Part shown: positions 49,417 through 58,452 of the stretch, piece after piece | How positions within the stretch are numbered: the first letter of the stretch is position 1 | Layout: each line of letters starts with the position of its first letter | Source: Pseudomonadota bacterium | GTDB taxonomy: Bacteria; Desulfobacterota; Desulfobulbia; Desulfobulbales; JAGXFP01 | Length of the DNA stretch: 64,000 bases | Assembly: GCA_018814305.1 (NCBI GenBank) | Contig: JAHJAA010000082.1 | Location: 44,794 to 108,793 of the forward strand | Direction: 5' to 3' | Program-made: the position numbers and the translations under genes | Notes under the pieces: model-generated | The model's database searches: none | What the model was told of the DNA's origin: nothing | Seen by the model: only the letters and a program-made list of their open reading frames with translations

Positions 49417-50461
49417 ATCTCTTATAGCTCTTTCCAGTTCAGAAGAACAGGTCCTGGGCCGGTTACTGACTGAGGTGGGGCTCCAGGGGCAGGCGGATTG
49501 TTTTATTCCGATGGCAAGTGATGGTTCCGATCGACGCTTTATCAGGATTCAGGGTCTCGATCAATCAGTCATCGCAGTTTTACCTGGCTACCTGAAGCCC
49601 AATCGGCCAGAGGCCTTGTCCGGCTGGCTCCTTGGAATCCATCTTTTGGCCCATGCAGTACCGATTCCCAAACCTCTTGCCTTTGATGCTGAAAGCGGGA
49701 TTCTGGTCTGTGAGGATTTGGGCGGAATTTCATTCTATGATAGGGTTATTGGTAGTTGGACCGATCAGAACGCTGTGGAAAAACTTTATCGGCAAGTCAT
49801 CGATATCCTGATCCCCATGCAGGTTAAGGCGGGGATCGGTTTAAGTGCATCGGTGTGCTGGGATTCCTGTAATTACGATCGAAAGGTAATGATTGAGCGT
49901 GAGTCCCGTTATTTCCTAGAGGCCTGTTGTCGGAACTATTTGGGGATTATTGATTTTGATCAAAGGATCGAAACGGAAATCGAATTTTTAGCGGAACAGG
50001 CTGAACGTCAACCCGCTGTCTATTTTCTCCATCGCGATTTTCAGTCCCGCAATCTGATGCTCAAAGAGGATCGAATCCGAATCATCGATTATCAAGGTGG
50101 ACGGCGAGGACCGTTGGGATATGACCTGGCCTCATTGTTGATCGATCCTTATACGGCATTATCCCGGGAGCTGCAAGGGGTCTTGGTGGAGTATTATCTG
50201 GACGTTCTTCCTGGGTATCTGGAGATTGATTCTGCTGCTTTTATCGAGGGTTACCGCTGGTTGTCTCTGCAGAGAAATCTCCAGATAATGGGAGCCTTTG
50301 CCTTCTTGTCCAGTGAGCGCCACAAGACATTTTTTCGAAAATATCTTGTTCCGGCTGCGGATACTCTTTGTGAACTGCTTTTGGCGGATGGCGGTGATGA
50401 TTTTCCAGCCCTGTCAGCCTTGGCAGATCAAGTACGTGATCGCCTCAGACATGAAGGATAA
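49403..50461 (+). CDS. Sugar kinase of the aminoglycoside phosphotransferase fold, AmgK-like
   Basis: Protein of about 352 residues. The kinase features are VCEDLGG, the catalytic loop HRDFQSRNLMLKEDRIRIIDYQ with Asp and Asn, and GPLGYDLASLLIDPY, which is typical of AmgK-type anomeric sugar kinases. It would phosphorylate an amino sugar at C1 for the preceding nucleotidyltransferase. The start is TTG at 49403 (or 49406) with GAGG about six bases upstream, inside the previous gene, so translation is coupled. Confidence 0.78.
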   Translation: MLSGESLIALSSSEEQVLGRLLTEVGLQGQADCFIPMASDGSDRRFIRIQGLDQSVIAVLPGYLKPNRPEALSGWLLGIHLLAHAVPIPKPLAFDAESGILVCEDLGGISFYDRVIGSWTDQNAVEKLYRQVIDILIPMQVKAGIGLSASVCWDSCNYDRKVMIERESRYFLEACCRNYLGIIDFDQRIETEIEFLAEQAERQPAVYFLHRDFQSRNLMLKEDRIRIIDYQGGRRGPLGYDLASLLIDPYTALSRELQGVLVEYYLDVLPGYLEIDSAAFIEGYRWLSLQRNLQIMGAFAFLSSERHKTFFRKYLVPAADTLCELLLADGGDDFPALSALADQVRDRLRHEG

Positions 50462-50570
50462 AGAACCATTGATCTCCTTTTTTTAACTCAAATTGCCCTT
50501 TTGTCTTCATTTCTCATCGCAGCATAAACTTTGTTTACATGATTCAGTCTCAAGGTATAGGATAAAGAAT

Positions 50571-51968
50571 ATGAAATCTGATCAATTGTCTCTGGTCGCC
50601 CTGGTCGGACGTCCCAATGTCGGCAAATCTTCCTTGTTTAATCGTCTGGCCCGGAAGAGGGATGCCATTGTTGACGACACTCCGGGGGTAACCCGAGATC
50701 GCCATTACGCCCGAGTAAGCTGGTTGGAGCGGTCCTTCATCCTGATTGATACCGGTGGGATCGAGGCCTTGGATAGTCCCGAGACCGGCGCCAAAGGGGC
50801 TTTCCCAAAGGAAGCCAACGCCGACTCTCGAGGGGAGGTAATTGGAGGGATCCAGGAACAGACCTGGATGGCGGTGGACGAAGCCGACATAGTCCTCTTT
50901 ATGGTTGACGGCCGGGATGGATTGTCCGGCGAAGATATCCGGGTAGCCCAAGCCCTGCGTCGCACCGGAAAGTCTTTTTATATAGTGGTGAATAAGGTTG
51001 ATGGGCCTGAGCTTGAGTCGAGGTTATTGCCTCCTTTTTATGAGCTTGGTGCGGAAAAACTTTGGCCTATTTCGTCAGCCCACGGATACGGTATCAATAC
51101 CTTGATGGAGGATATGCTGGAGCACTTGGGGGGGGCTGAAGGGAGCGGTGACCTCCATGAAGACACCATGGCCATAGCCTTTATTGGGCGGCCCAATGTG
51201 GGCAAATCGTCCCTGGTCAATCGGCTTCTTGGTGAAAAAAGGATGGTCGTATCGACTGTTCCTGGTACGACCAGAGATACTGTAGATACCTTGCTTGAGC
51301 GTGATAATCAGCATTACCTTCTGATCGATACCGCCGGGATCAGGCGCCGGGGGAAAGTGACGGAGAAGCTTGAAAAATTCAGTGTGATCCAAGCCTTGAG
51401 TGGGCTTGAACGATGTGACGTCGCTTTTTTTCTGGTCGATGCCGAAGAGGGGGTTACCGAACAGGATACTAAGATAATCGGGTATGCCATGGACCGAGGA
51501 CGGGCCTGTATGGTCCTGATCAATAAGTGGGATCTGGTCAAGGATGATAAAAAGAGGCAGAAATTTATTCTTGAAGAGTTGGACCGGGCTACGAATTTTA
51601 TCGGCTATGCCCCAGTTTTATCCGTTTCGGCCCTTTCCGGTTTTGGAGTGAATAAGCTTTTTCCAATGGTCAATGGGATCATGGCGCAGTTTGGCATGAA
51701 GTTCACGACTAACCGGCTGAACCGTATTCTGCAAAAGGCTGTCGATGGGCATACTCCAGGGCTATACCGGGGCCATCGGTTGAAGTTTTATTATGCCACC
51801 CAGGTATCAACTCACCCTCCAACGCTTGTGATCTTTGTAAATTATCCCAAGGGGGTTCACTTTTCTTATTATCGGTACCTGGTCAATTCATTCCGGAATG
51901 AATTGGGTCTGGATAAGTCCCCCATGAAATTAATTTTGAAGGAAAGACAAAGAAAGAAATATGGCTAA
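50571..51968 (+). CDS. der: Ribosome assembly GTPase Der
   Basis: Protein of 465 residues with two GTPase domains and a C-terminal KH-like domain. G1 motifs: GRPNVGKSSLFNRL and GRPNVGKSSLVNRL. G3: DTGGIE and DTAGIRRRG. G4: NKVDG and NKWD. The end (GHRLKFYYATQVSTHPPTLVIF) is the KH-like domain. Between G3 and G4 of domain 1 there is an extra segment (SPETGAKGAFPKEANADSRGE). Der is needed for 50S assembly. ATG 50571 has AGGATAAAG upstream; the frame to 50493 adds foreign residues. The stop overlaps the histidine kinase gene by eight bases. Confidence 0.95.
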   Translation: MKSDQLSLVALVGRPNVGKSSLFNRLARKRDAIVDDTPGVTRDRHYARVSWLERSFILIDTGGIEALDSPETGAKGAFPKEANADSRGEVIGGIQEQTWMAVDEADIVLFMVDGRDGLSGEDIRVAQALRRTGKSFYIVVNKVDGPELESRLLPPFYELGAEKLWPISSAHGYGINTLMEDMLEHLGGAEGSGDLHEDTMAIAFIGRPNVGKSSLVNRLLGEKRMVVSTVPGTTRDTVDTLLERDNQHYLLIDTAGIRRRGKVTEKLEKFSVIQALSGLERCDVAFFLVDAEEGVTEQDTKIIGYAMDRGRACMVLINKWDLVKDDKKRQKFILEELDRATNFIGYAPVLSVSALSGFGVNKLFPMVNGIMAQFGMKFTTNRLNRILQKAVDGHTPGLYRGHRLKFYYATQVSTHPPTLVIFVNYPKGVHFSYYRYLVNSFRNELGLDKSPMKLILKERQRKKYG

Positions 51969-54096
51969 CCTTGGCGGTTTTATCATATTTCTCAAAGAGA
52001 GGTTCCAGGCAGCGCCTGATGCTTCTCCCGATGGTTTTCGCCTTGACCTCTCCCGTAAAGTGAGTGTTGGATCGGCAAAGGCTGAACGGGAGATAATCGG
52101 CGCTGTTTTTTGTTTGTTGGCTGATTTTTTTGACAGGGAGGGGCTGGAAGATCCTCTGACCCTGCCTCCTGGTGATTTTGTCCCGGCGATCAAGACGTTG
52201 ACAGAACGATGTTGGGCCGCCGATATCTTATTGGCTGATTTTTTCATATCTGTTGGTTCGGTCAGAAGCCGGGTTGTAACTGCCTTTGATCAGTGGTCCG
52301 GGAGATGTTCTGCGGTCTTTGAAGTTATTGGTCAAATCAATACTTTTTTCGATCAGTTGATCACTGTTGCCGGTACGGAGTGGACTCGGCTTGAAACCAC
52401 CCGTTATCGAAAGAAAACGGCTGAATGCAAGACTTTGCTTATCCACGAAAAACGCAGGTATGCCTCCATATTTGACAGCATGCATGAACCGGCCTGTATT
52501 ATTGATCGGCAAGGGGTTTTGGTCGAGGTTAATGAGGCATTCTCCCGGTTTTTTAAAAAATGTGATGCTGCTCAAAACGGTGGATCATTCTATCATTTAT
52601 TCCGGAACGATTCTGATGCCTTGGCGCGATTGATCGATCAGGTCCAGGGCAAGGGCTCTTTTTCAAATCTGGATGTATCTTTTCCTGCAGAAATATTTTT
52701 TGGAGCAGGTCTGTTAGAATCCGCTCAAGACAATGAAAGTAGTGTTGTTGAATGCCCCTCGGTTCGGCAAATCCGATTGGCTGGTGTTCCCCTCGGTGAG
52801 ATCGAGATCGGTCGCCCGGGCTGGTTGGTGATTCTTCAGGATATTACCCGTCAAAAATATGTGGAGCAGGCCCTGCGTGACAGTGAAGAAAAATATCGGT
52901 CGCTGATCGTTAATCTACCGGATGTCCCGTGGCGTGCCGATGTGAAAGGGAGAGTGGTTTTTATCGGTGAAAATGCCGCGGGAATCTGTGGAGTCCCATC
53001 AAAAGAATTGGTGAACGTGGATCGGTTTACCAGGATCCTTGCCGAAGACTGTGTCCGGGTAAAAAAAGCATATAGGCGATTGTTCAAAAGGGGAATACGG
53101 TACGACATCACCTATCGCTTTCAGCGATCAGACGGAAGCTTGATCTGGCTCCATGATCGGGCGGAAAAGATATCGGTGATCGACGGAGTTCCATATGCCG
53201 ACGGTTTATTCTGGGATGTCTCGGAACTGAAGCGAATCGAGGAAGAGCTCGACGAATATCGGTGTTGGTTGGAGGATTTTGTCGATGAACGGACAGAAGA
53301 TCTCCTGATCAGTAATGATCGGTTACGGCAGCAGATCGCCCAACGACTGCTGATTGAGAAGGAACTGGTCAGAATGGCTGAGGCCTTAAAAAACTCCAAC
53401 GCCGAACTGGAACATTTCGCCTATGTCGCTTCCCATGATCTGAAAGAGCCCCTGATGTTGGTTGCGGCCTTTTCCCGGAAACTGTTTGACCGGTATGCCG
53501 ATGATCTTGATGATCGTGGTCGTGAATATCTGTCCCGGATCATGGGGAGCGTAAAAAAATTGCAAGCTCTCGTTGACGCCTTACTCCAATTGTCCCGCGT
53601 AACGACTTCCGCTGTCGAATTTTCTGCTCTGGATCTTAATGCTCTGATCAGGGATTTAGTCGAAGATCTGGAAGAATCGATCAAAAACAGTGATGCGTCC
53701 ATTGAATTTGCAGTACTCCCCGTAGTGATCGGAGATCCAATTCAGGTCAGGCAACTCTTTCAGAATATCATCTCAAATGCCTTAAAATACCAACGGGATG
53801 AAGAATCTCCAGTGGTCACGATTTCAAGCCGGATCGTAGATCAAGGCTTTTGTGAGATTATCGTCATGGATAATGGTATCGGGTTTGAAGAAAAATTTTT
53901 AGATCGGATTTTTGAACCCTTTGTCCGTCTTGATCATCACGGGAAATACGAAGGGACCGGGATGGGTTTAACAACCTGTCGAAAAATCGTCTCACGACAT
54001 GGCGGTGAAATTTCTGCAAAGAGCCAGCCGGGGGCAGGGAGTAGATTTATTATCAGACTTCCCATACCACAGACTGATTTCTTGCCTGGCTATTAA
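51961..54096 (+). CDS. Cytoplasmic PAS-PAS sensor histidine kinase
   Basis: Protein of 711 residues with no membrane segments. Residues 1-155 form an unrecognised helical N-terminal domain. Two PAS domains follow (about 165-290, SIFDSMHEPACIIDRQG; about 300-430, YRFQRSDGSLIWLHDRAE), then a coiled coil, HisKA with the phospho-His in YVASHDLKEPL, and HATPase with NIISNALKYQ (N box), DNGIGF (G1) and GTGMGLTTCRKIV (G2). The kinase is complete but no response regulator is adjacent. Its ATG lies inside the der 3' end. Confidence 0.9.
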   Translation: MANLGGFIIFLKERFQAAPDASPDGFRLDLSRKVSVGSAKAEREIIGAVFCLLADFFDREGLEDPLTLPPGDFVPAIKTLTERCWAADILLADFFISVGSVRSRVVTAFDQWSGRCSAVFEVIGQINTFFDQLITVAGTEWTRLETTRYRKKTAECKTLLIHEKRRYASIFDSMHEPACIIDRQGVLVEVNEAFSRFFKKCDAAQNGGSFYHLFRNDSDALARLIDQVQGKGSFSNLDVSFPAEIFFGAGLLESAQDNESSVVECPSVRQIRLAGVPLGEIEIGRPGWLVILQDITRQKYVEQALRDSEEKYRSLIVNLPDVPWRADVKGRVVFIGENAAGICGVPSKELVNVDRFTRILAEDCVRVKKAYRRLFKRGIRYDITYRFQRSDGSLIWLHDRAEKISVIDGVPYADGLFWDVSELKRIEEELDEYRCWLEDFVDERTEDLLISNDRLRQQIAQRLLIEKELVRMAEALKNSNAELEHFAYVASHDLKEPLMLVAAFSRKLFDRYADDLDDRGREYLSRIMGSVKKLQALVDALLQLSRVTTSAVEFSALDLNALIRDLVEDLEESIKNSDASIEFAVLPVVIGDPIQVRQLFQNIISNALKYQRDEESPVVTISSRIVDQGFCEIIVMDNGIGFEEKFLDRIFEPFVRLDHHGKYEGTGMGLTTCRKIVSRHGGEISAKSQPGAGSRFIIRLPIPQTDFLPGY

Positions 54097-54247
54097 TAGG
54101 CCTCGATGGCCCGTGGGCATAGATCATATTGGCATAAAGATCCACATAGTGTAGGAGGCTTGAAGATTGCTTCATTGCCTCTCCCTCTCTCTCCAAAAAA
54201 TAATATCCAACACACAACATATATGGGGTTTTTTTTACCAGACCACT

Positions 54248-54268
54248 ACCCCTTGTATGCCAAGGGGT
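54248..54268 (+). repeat. Perfect hairpin in nrdJ leader
   Basis: Eight-base stem ACCCCTTG/CAAGGGGT with a five-base loop TATGC. No T run follows, so it is not a terminator; it may be part of a larger folded leader. Confidence 0.6.
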
Positions 54269-54359
54269 TTGCGGCCATGGTGGTAAATTTCTTGTGGAGG
54301 GTGTCCGTTAGAACTTTCTTCGGCCGATTTTTTTCCTTCGTACCCCTGTTATTTTCTGT

Positions 54360-54394
54360 TATAGTTTTTTCCTGTTTCCAAGGTAAAAACTATA
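54360..54394 (+). repeat. Ten-base inverted repeat upstream of nrdJ
   Basis: TATAGTTTTT and AAAAACTATA with 15 bases between, 62 bases before the nrdJ start. It could be an operator or an RNA stem. Confidence 0.55.
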
Positions 54395-54455
54395 AAACGC
54401 TGTGGTTGTCCGGTTTTGTTCTGGTTATAACATCAATAAATTCAAGGAGTTGTTA

Positions 54456-56636
54456 ATGGATCTGCCAATTTCTTATGAAGAGGCCCTGCAGGAATGGGAG
54501 CGGTTTGATCAGTATCTGATCCAGGCCCGTTATTCAATTCGTGAACCGAAAACCGGTCGACCCTTGGAAGAGGATTTTTCCAAAGTATTGCTCAGGGTCG
54601 GTGGGCAGTTTTCCCATCCGGAAGTTGCGAAGGCTCTCTCACTCGGTCGAATCATTACCGCCACTCCTTTCCTGATGAACGGCGGTAACCCCCATACTAC
54701 CCGGATGGGGTATTACTCCTGTTATCCTTTGGGAGATGTGGATGATTCAACCGAGGCCATTTTCGAAATGGAACGGGATCTGGTCAGCATCTTTCAGCAT
54801 GCTGGTGGTGGTGGTATCGATGTGAGCCGACTGCGGCCCCGGGGGTCTATTGTCGATAATGGTCAGGGTACAGCCTCCGGACCTGTTTCATTTGCCAAGG
54901 GCTTTTCCCATCTTTCGGCCAGGATCAGTCAAGGTGGTAAGCGGCGTGGGGCTCTCATGATCCAGGCGGACTGGGACATCAAGGATATTCAGGAATTTAT
55001 TACTTTTAAAGGTGACAATCCAGGGATGTACACCGGCTGTAATGTTTCGGTTAACGTGACCAGTGAGGCCTTCTGGGAGAATGAGACCTTACTGAATACC
55101 ATCTCCGAATATATCTGGAAATCTGGGGATCCCGGTCTATTGTTCACCACCAAGAGTCTTGAGAATACTCCGGTTCCTGCCAAGCATAATCCGGTATTCT
55201 CTAATCCGTGTGGGGAGTATCTTTCCACCAAGGATACCGCCTGTAATCTGTTGACGGTGAATCTGGCCAAGTGTCTGGCGGCTGATCGTAATGAGTATTT
55301 CGATAAGGTTTTTGAAGCGGCACGGGTTGCGGCGATTGCCGGAAATGAGATTCTCGATATGGGGGGCTTCCCTCCCATTGGCAGAATCAAGAAAAACACC
55401 CTTAAGTTTCGGCCCATCGGCATTGGTTTTACCGCTCTTCATCATGCCATGAACTTTTTTGATATCTCCTATGCCGATGAACATCAGGCACCTCTTTTTG
55501 CCAAGGCAACTCAATTGGCCCTTATGCTCGGTTCGATGCAGGGCAGTATTGACTATGGCCGTTTTTGTGAAGAACAGGGGAAGGCCCTGAAACCCCAGCA
55601 ATGGAATGAGACCTATGTCGAACGGATTGAGAGTGATGCCATTGCCTTCATTAAGGCCGAATTTGTGGACACGAAGTCTTGGCTGGGCAAGGTAGAGAGT
55701 ATTTTTTCAATCCTGCGAGAGCTTGGTGGATTGTATAATTCAGTAACCACGTCCCAGGCTCCTACTGGTTCCATCTCCCAGCTATTACGGGTGGCCTGTA
55801 CCGGAGTGGAGCCTTATTTTTCCATGATCCAGACCAGAAAGGTTAAGGATCTGGACGAGTCCTGGAAGGAGTTTACGTTGGTGCCGTTGGAATTTTATGG
55901 CTACAGCGAAGAAAAGCTGGATTGGGTCAAGGGGCAGACCGCCCATGCGATTGAGCCTTTTCAGCAGATCAGGATATTGGAGGCCTGCCAGGCTTTTAAT
56001 CATACTGCAGTATCCAAAACGATCAATCTGCCGGCTCATGCTACAGCCGCCGATATCCGGAGAATCCTGGACTATGCCCGCAAGAGTAATCTCAAGGGAA
56101 TCACCATGTTTCGAGATTCTTCCATGGAAGGGGTGCTGTCAGACAGCAGTGCAGCAATGGCTGGCAAAGAACCTGAATTTACCGATCTTGGTGAACGGCA
56201 CGGCTCAACCTTTAAATGGCGTGGTCCCGCTCCACTCTATATTACGGCAAATCGAGGTGGGCACGGGCATGTTCGAGAAGTGTTTTTGAACACGACCAAG
56301 TCTGGATCAACCCTGCATGGCATGAGTGAGGCTTTGGGGCGGGTGATTTCAGTGGCGCTCCAGCATGACTATCGTCTGGTCAACAAAATTGCTCGGACCC
56401 TGGAAGACATCTCCTCCGATGGGGCCTGGCAAAATGGGAATCTTGGGCGGGTTTTCTCCATCCCTGCCGCTCTGGCCAAGGTCCTTGATAAGGCCGCGGA
56501 AAATGAAGTTGATGATGACCCCGCACCTTACACGGAGCCATCGTCCTACGCCTCATGTCCCTCCTGCGGGAAACTTTCTCTGCGGAGGAGCGGAGGGTGT
56601 AATCAATGTGTCAGTTGTGGCTATTCCTCCTGTTGA
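54456..56636 (+). CDS. nrdJ: Class II (B12-dependent) ribonucleotide reductase
   Basis: Protein of 726 residues. It makes deoxyribonucleotides with adenosylcobalamin as radical source, with or without oxygen. Visible: YYSCYPLGD with one active-site Cys, the FSNPCGEY box (radical Cys between Asn and Glu), SQAPTGSISQLL, and HATAADIRRILDYARKSNLKGITMFRDSS. The C-terminal TSCPD-type domain (LNTTKSGSTLHGMSEALGRV) and a last zinc-ribbon-like tail (CPSCGKLSLRRSGGCNQCVSCG) follow; the tail cysteines probably re-reduce the active site. CAAGGAG stands before ATG 54456. Confidence 0.94.
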   Translation: MDLPISYEEALQEWERFDQYLIQARYSIREPKTGRPLEEDFSKVLLRVGGQFSHPEVAKALSLGRIITATPFLMNGGNPHTTRMGYYSCYPLGDVDDSTEAIFEMERDLVSIFQHAGGGGIDVSRLRPRGSIVDNGQGTASGPVSFAKGFSHLSARISQGGKRRGALMIQADWDIKDIQEFITFKGDNPGMYTGCNVSVNVTSEAFWENETLLNTISEYIWKSGDPGLLFTTKSLENTPVPAKHNPVFSNPCGEYLSTKDTACNLLTVNLAKCLAADRNEYFDKVFEAARVAAIAGNEILDMGGFPPIGRIKKNTLKFRPIGIGFTALHHAMNFFDISYADEHQAPLFAKATQLALMLGSMQGSIDYGRFCEEQGKALKPQQWNETYVERIESDAIAFIKAEFVDTKSWLGKVESIFSILRELGGLYNSVTTSQAPTGSISQLLRVACTGVEPYFSMIQTRKVKDLDESWKEFTLVPLEFYGYSEEKLDWVKGQTAHAIEPFQQIRILEACQAFNHTAVSKTINLPAHATAADIRRILDYARKSNLKGITMFRDSSMEGVLSDSSAAMAGKEPEFTDLGERHGSTFKWRGPAPLYITANRGGHGHVREVFLNTTKSGSTLHGMSEALGRVISVALQHDYRLVNKIARTLEDISSDGAWQNGNLGRVFSIPAALAKVLDKAAENEVDDDPAPYTEPSSYASCPSCGKLSLRRSGGCNQCVSCGYSSC

Positions 56637-56662
56637 GGATTGATCCCTCAAGTAAAAAAAAA

Positions 56663-56691
56663 GGGCTCCTTAATACCGGAGCCCTTTTTTT
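56663..56691 (+). terminator. Terminator after nrdJ
   Basis: GGGCTCC (56663-56669) and GGAGCCC (56678-56684), extended by A/T pairs outside, then seven T. Strong; the A run on the left makes it work on the minus strand too. Confidence 0.88.
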
Positions 56692-56866
56692 GGGGGGAGG
56701 AAGGGTACACAACAACAGGGAAAACTTTAACTGGTTAATGACCACCAACACAACAATAACTCTCTGGCTGATGGTCAATTATATCATTAAGGTAGTAGGG
56801 TAATCAAGTTATTAATGAATTAATTAATTTCCTAAACGTTTGTTGTGGCTGGCAAAGGGAAGAAAG

Positions 56867-57283
56867 ATGAAAAGTTATCGTAAAGAATTATGGTTTGAAG
56901 TCCAATCACGGCGGGCCTTTATCAATATTACCGGGCAGGTGGAAACATGTCTTGCTGAGAGCGGTATCCGGGAGGGTCTTTGTCTGGTCAACGCGATGCA
57001 CATCACCGCTTCGGTTTTTATTAATGATGATGAGTCGGGTCTGCACCATGATTATGAAGTTTGGCTCGAAAAATTGGCGCCCCATGAGCCTGTTGCTCAG
57101 TACCGTCATAACGGGTATGAGGATAACGCCGATGCCCATCTTAAACGGCAGGTCATGGGTCGGGAAGTCGTGGTGGCGGTCACCAACGGACAGTTGGATT
57201 TTGGAACCTGGGAGCGGATTTTTTACGGAGAGTTCGACGGTCGCAGAAAGAAGCGGGTTCTGGTGAAGATTATCGGGGAATAA
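56867..57283 (+). CDS. YjbQ family protein (UPF0047)
   Basis: Protein of 138 residues: [25 protein letters not shown], then [41 protein letters not shown], the full conserved core of the YjbQ/UPF0047 family. Its His and Asp residues form a metal or phosphate site. Some members show weak thiamine-phosphate synthase activity; the physiological role is open. AAGGGAAG precedes ATG 56867. The stop TAA overlaps the next start (TAATG). Confidence 0.93.
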   Translation: MKSYRKELWFEVQSRRAFINITGQVETCLAESGIREGLCLVNAMHITASVFINDDESGLHHDYEVWLEKLAPHEPVAQYRHNGYEDNADAHLKRQVMGREVVVAVTNGQLDFGTWERIFYGEFDGRRKKRVLVKIIGE

Positions 57284-58332
57284 TGGTGATCGACCAGATG
57301 AACAACGAGCCAAAGGCCCGAAAAAACTTGAGCATCCGAGATATTGTTCTGCATAAGCGACATCATGGCCATGGCCGTTTCGTAAATCCCTTCGGCAAGA
57401 AAGCCCAGGGTCGACTGTGGGAGGTCTTGAAGTGGAAATTTTTGTCCCGGAATCATTTTAAAAATCATTATGACCTTGAAGAAGTCAATCCGGTTTTAAT
57501 CGATTGGCAGTCAGTCAAGACCCATAGTGGCCTGAGTGTAACTTACCTCAATCACGCCAGCCTGATGATCAAGGATCAAGAGAGTTGTAACCTGGTGGAT
57601 CCGGTTTTTTTCGGTCTTCCTTTTTGGATCAAAAATTTCACCCCTTTAAATATAAAGCCATCCGACCTTCCCAAACTGGACCATGTACTGATCACCCATG
57701 GTCATTATGATCATCTGGATCTCCCTTCCCTGAAAGCCTTGCCAGAGGGCGTTCACTTCATCACTCCCCTCGGTTATGAAAAAGTTATGGGTGAACTTCC
57801 CCCCAGGTTCATTACCACACTGGACTGGTTTGATGAGTACCCCACGAGTGCCGGAAATATCACCCTGCTCCCATGCAACCATTGGACCATGCGTAACCCC
57901 CTGGAAGGCCCCAACTGTTCGTTGTGGGGATCCTATCTGATCCGGACGGCTACCCAGACGATCTACATATCCGGGGATACCGCCTATTTTGAAGGGTTCC
58001 GTGAAATTGGGGCGATGTATGATATTGATCTGGCGATCATCAATGTTGGCGCCTATGAACCACGTTGGTTCATGAAAAACAGTCATATGAATCCCGTCGA
58101 AACCGTCAGGGCCTTTCAAGAGCTCGGCGCGAAACACCTGATGGTTGTCCATTGGGGGAGCTTTCGCCTGGGAGATGAACCGGTTTTTCTCCCTCCCCGC
58201 CAGGTCAAGGAAGAGTTGACTAAAGTAGGACTTGCTGATCGTTTTGTCGATATCCCCCATGGTTGTACTCTTTTTTATGATGAGGTAGATGGGGATTGGA
58301 AGGGGTCAGAGGGCGTTGTAAAATCGGGATGA
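57283..58332 (+). CDS. MBL-fold hydrolase, NAPE-PLD/UlaG-like
   Basis: Protein of 349 residues: a metallo-beta-lactamase fold with the zinc motif THGHYDHLD, the later ligands CNHWTMRN-region His, SGDTAY Asp and VVHWGSF His. NHASLMIKDQESCNLVDPVFF upstream is typical of the N-acylphosphatidylethanolamine phospholipase D-like / UlaG-like group. Possible substrates are phosphodiesters or lactones. It is translated by restart from yjbQ (TAATG); ATG 57298 is an alternative start. Confidence 0.85.
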   Translation: MVIDQMNNEPKARKNLSIRDIVLHKRHHGHGRFVNPFGKKAQGRLWEVLKWKFLSRNHFKNHYDLEEVNPVLIDWQSVKTHSGLSVTYLNHASLMIKDQESCNLVDPVFFGLPFWIKNFTPLNIKPSDLPKLDHVLITHGHYDHLDLPSLKALPEGVHFITPLGYEKVMGELPPRFITTLDWFDEYPTSAGNITLLPCNHWTMRNPLEGPNCSLWGSYLIRTATQTIYISGDTAYFEGFREIGAMYDIDLAIINVGAYEPRWFMKNSHMNPVETVRAFQELGAKHLMVVHWGSFRLGDEPVFLPPRQVKEELTKVGLADRFVDIPHGCTLFYDEVDGDWKGSEGVVKSG

Positions 58333-58452
58333 TTCAATTTGAGATTGACAGCCTCGGGACCAGCCGATAAGACACTTCATAAGTGTTCATCGCTATTGGT
58401 GTTTTCTTGATTCCTCTCATTGAATTGTTGGTCATTAAATCTGATTCCTACC

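Larger units (their letters stand above)
54097..54455. other. Structured leader before nrdJ
   Basis: About 360 bases. Clear hairpins: ACCCCTTG (54248-54255) with CAAGGGGT (54261-54268), flanked by ACCA/TGGT or CCAC/GTGG outer pairs; and TATAGTTTTT (54360-54369) with AAAAACTATA (54385-54394). No B12-riboswitch core is visible, though nrdJ needs B12. ACACAACATATATGGG (54212-54227) loosely resembles an NrdR box (about 12 of 16 positions), and AAGATCCACATAGTGT (54137-54152) has a good right half only. A 116-codon frame here has no family resemblance. Confidence 0.45.

Noticed and set aside
54097..54455. Cobalamin riboswitch before nrdJ
   Set aside because: No B12-box core sequence can be found although hairpins are present.
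54106..54456. 116-codon frame upstream of nrdJ
   Set aside because: Composition is unlike a protein and the region is better explained as a structured leader.
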